Below are positions 62,001-64,000 of a stretch of DNA of 64,000 bases, piece by piece (position 1 is the stretch's first letter; each line of letters starts with the position of its first letter). Source of the stretch: Corylus avellana (lineage: Eukaryota > Streptophyta > Magnoliopsida > Fagales > Betulaceae); NCBI RefSeq assembly GCF_901000735.1, contig NC_081549.1, forward strand, positions 22,209,584-22,273,583, given 5' to 3'. The translations under genes and the position numbers were made by a program. Under the pieces are notes generated by a model. It saw only the letters and a program-made list of their open reading frames with translations. It had not been told where the DNA came from and made no database searches.

Positions 62001-62206
62001 ATATAAATTACTTTTCCGATGCTTTCTCGGTAACCAAACACATTAGATTAGCCAAACGTACAAGATTTAGCGAGTTTAAAGGAATTGGCAGATTGTTCGT
62101 ACAACTCGGCAGCATCTTCGAATTTGGAGCCGAATAAACCCCAGCCTTTGATCTTCTTATCCGCTTTCTTCTCGAATTCTTCTCCTTTCGCGGTGCGATC
62201 CGCCAT
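59045..62206 (-). CDS. ASNAP2: Alpha-soluble NSF attachment protein (alpha-SNAP)
   Basis: Adaptor that binds SNARE bundles and recruits and stimulates the NSF ATPase, so SNAREs can be reused after membrane fusion; a soluble peripheral protein. Nine exons: 62062-62206, 61873-61922, 61717-61789, 61103-61182, 60514-60665, 60021-60180, 59869-59916, 59546-59626, 59045-59122. All are GT-AG and in phase. 288 aa, the normal plant length. Order: [20 protein letters not shown], then [23 protein letters not shown]-like helical repeats ([57 protein letters not shown]); [16 protein letters not shown]; and the C-terminal acidic/Leu tail LEEDLT, the region that stimulates NSF. The tail is canonical, with no loss. 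Paralogue number is uncertain. Intron 4 contains a recent MITE at 60758-60937. Confidence 0.94.
60758..60937. mobile_element. Mutator-like MITE with perfect 9-bp target duplication, in alpha-SNAP intron 4
   Basis: Inverted ends gagtaatgctaaaaggaaga and, reverse-complemented, gagtaatactaaataacatc, continuing as ctccatgtgtccttccaaat / ctccttgtgtcctccaaaat and atggcttttaaaattac. Flanked on both sides by tatagatac (60749-60757 and 60938-60946), an exact 9-bp target-site duplication. That length is diagnostic of Mutator-type transposition. 180 bp, non-coding. Confidence 0.88.
61460..61580 (+). mobile_element. Fragment of the tgttaaa TRIM family in alpha-SNAP intron 3
   Basis: 'attaaatgattacatttata' and 'gaaataattggtgattcaac' match the terminal-repeat end of the 36161 element, directly followed by 'ttggtattgaagct', a degraded tggtatcagagct primer-binding site. 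The second terminal repeat was not found. Confidence 0.5.
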
Positions 62207-63014
62207 TTGAGATCGTTCTTGACTTTTCGTCAATTGCAGAGAAACGAGAAGGGGGTATAGAGCGAGAAGCAAGAGAGGGAGAGAGGGAGAGACACGCAAG
62301 GTGAAAGCGGGTGATGGGCGACGACGTTTTGGTGGAAAATAAACAGCATGATTTACTTCTTCATTTTCCTCCAACGACAATAATTTTTTTTTTTTTTTTT
62401 TTAAAAAAAGCCCATTAAAGCATTTTTCACACGATTTTGGAAAAATATTCTCCTTAGAGCTAATTAAAGCCTTTGGAAAGATTACTCGTGCCAATTAGGA
62501 AATGTTTAAGAAAGTTATTGACTAGTTGCATTAAAGAAAACTGATCTTTGATAAATTTAGATACTTTATCTTGATGATTATTTTCTAATTTTTCAATAGT
62601 TCTCAACTTTTATGCCATATTGGAACTAGGATTTGTCTTGAATTTTCTTTTCTTATTTCGCATATTACATTTTAATTGGAAGATTGTTGCTAGTTTCTTT
62701 TTAAATATCATATATGAAAATCCAGTAAGAAGTGAGAGGAAAAGTTGTTAATTGGTTGCATGAGCCAAAAAAGTGTCAATGGTGCGTGATATGCACTTGT
62801 GGGGCCAGACGGGGCTAGCGATTGTAGTGGAGGCCGGTGAAGGAGAAAGGGTGGCGTGTGGACGGTGAAGGAAAATGGAGGCGTGATAGATCTAACCTCC
62901 AAGTTAAACACAAAAGAATGAAGACAAAAAGAGAAGAGTGAAGCAAAAGAAACATAAAAGGAGGAGGATAAAGAAGGAGGATGTTGAGCTCCTCTCTGCT
63001 CCCCGATTGACACT
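62207..63014. other. Alpha-SNAP upstream region, no other gene
   Basis: 5'UTR/promoter side of alpha-SNAP (GA-rich 62250-62290, poly-T near 62385-62402), then AT-rich DNA. The open frames at 62708-63090 are low in complexity and carry no domain. Confidence 0.5.
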
Positions 63015-63730
63015 TATTAAGGAAATTGATAGGGACATTGACATCTTGAAGAGTTCTTTTAGTGAGACCAGATATAGCATATTGAAACACTACTCAACCT
63101 AATAGTTTAAGTTCAGTTATATTATATTAGTCACTCATACTTATGACATATTTTCAATGTGGGAGTAAAACCTTTTTACACATACGTGTATTACTCAACA
63201 ATCTTTCCATCATGTGTGAGTCAATCGTTACATTGTTATGCCCTCCCAAACAAAAGCTTTATCAATCTTTTAGGTCATCTCGATAATCATTTACGTAATA
63301 TGTGGGTTTGCTTGCACCATGCACATTACTCCTACTCCATAGACTTTTGTTTGTACCCCTGCCATGAATCATTGTCCCTTGCTCTACAGACCTTAATCCA
63401 TGCCCACAGTTTGCATCTTATCCCTTATTTCAATGACCCCTGTCTATGCTCACACCTTGCATCATTGTTCTTATTTAAAGGACATTATATGTGCATATGC
63501 CATCCCACCATACCGCTTACACCACCAACTCTAATACTACTTGTTAGGAAATTGATACGTTGTGAAGTTCTTTCAGTGAAACCATAATATAACATGTTGG
63601 GATACCACCTAACTCAAACTCTTAAATTAGTAAATTTGAGCCTAATTATACTATATTAATCGCTCACACTTATGACATATTTTCAATGTGAGACTCAAAC
63701 CATTCTACACCCACACGTCTACATTTAACA
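63015..63730 (-). mobile_element. TRIM-like element on the minus strand
   Basis: Direct repeats of about 187 bp (63015-63200 and 63543-63730) share 'ggaaattgata', 'cttatgacatattttcaatg' and 'tacac...acgt'. Read on the minus strand, the repeat begins tgttaaatg and ends cctaaca. Immediately after comes 'tagtattagagttggtgg', a degraded tggtatcagagctggtgg primer-binding site. On the far side, 'gatggaaagat' precedes the second repeat as a polypurine tract. The 342-bp interior has no real gene: the 142-codon frame at 63159-63587 (plus) straddles the repeat boundary. Confidence 0.68.
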
Positions 63731-64000
63731 GGAAGTAAAGACACTCACATGGAGAAAACTCATTGGAGGGGCAGAGAAAGAGATGAGCTCTATAGAGACT
63801 AGAGAGTTCTCTTAGTCCCTTGAGAGAGAGAGAGATGCTACATTGTTATATCTTTATGAACCTATGGTTTAGGTGGTACTCATTTTTATAAAATATAAAT
63901 TAAATTATCACGTGACCTTATAAGAAGAGTAATAGAGTATCATAAATGCTGTAGTAGCAAGCATTTTTCAATTGTCTAATATTCATCAAGTAATTAAAAA
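63731..64000. other. Intergenic right edge, no gene seen
   Basis: Contains a short GA microsatellite (about 63822-63836) and AT-rich sequence. Nothing coding. Confidence 0.5.

Noticed and set aside
63159..63587. 142-codon Cys/His-rich frame
   Set aside because: It starts inside one terminal repeat, crosses the interior and enters the other repeat of a TRIM-like element. The wording is random and not zinc-finger-like in spacing.
1..64000. CRISPR arrays, operons, rRNA or tRNA genes
   Set aside because: No regularly spaced short repeats, no bacterial gene layout and no cloverleaf or rRNA signature found. The tRNA-like bits near 6300-6420 and 6815-6890 look like decayed SINE pieces.

Overview
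This is plant nuclear DNA, almost certainly from a eudicot. Genes are split by short GT-AG introns, and the intergenic DNA is AT-rich and full of small inverted-repeat transposons, TRIM-like elements and AT/GA microsatellites. I cannot name the species; a woody rosid is only a guess. Two runs of exactly 100 N (18111-18210 and 23466-23565) show that this is a scaffold of joined contigs. The middle contig is only 5,255 bp.

Layout. (1) 1-5670, minus: the N-terminal two-thirds or so of a SCAR/WAVE actin regulator, running off the left edge. (2) 5.7-17.3 kb: repeat-rich intergenic DNA with a foldback element holding a GC-rich minisatellite, a Mutator-like MITE, a TRIM, a hAT-like MITE and a perfect 148-bp palindrome. 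(3) 14.87-21.78 kb: the same ~3.25-kb segment twice, either side of the first gap. It carries an SDR2-type short-chain dehydrogenase, broken by the gap in the left copy and complete in the right. (4) 26.0-31.65 kb, plus: a three-exon F-box/LRR/FBD gene with a probable 5'UTR intron. (5) 37258-37755, plus: an intronless WI12/SAG20-like gene. (6) 39715-42430, minus: a DUF2985/PLAC8 membrane protein with a probable spliced leader carrying a small uORF. (7) 44300-56240, minus: a 24-exon plastid D-Ala-D-Ala ligase-like gene encoding two fused ligase domains (961 aa). (8) 57551-58254, plus: a truncated, frameshifted receptor-like kinase remnant beside a MITE. (9) 59045-62206, minus: a nine-exon alpha-SNAP gene. 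(10) 62.2-64 kb: intergenic, with a TRIM-like element.

These are unrelated housekeeping and signalling genes: actin nucleation, SDR metabolism, ubiquitin ligase substrate choice, a wound/senescence protein, a membrane protein, plastid peptidoglycan precursor synthesis and SNARE recycling. I see no gene cluster and no convincing new multi-gene system. The points most worth a second look are the probable false (haplotypic) duplication of the SDR locus next to a large palindrome, the two-domain ligase gene with a decayed copy of one of its own exons, the kinase remnant, the uORF, and several datable MITE/TRIM insertions. Exon coordinates were derived by hand from splice consensus, phase continuity and family conservation. 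No database search was run.
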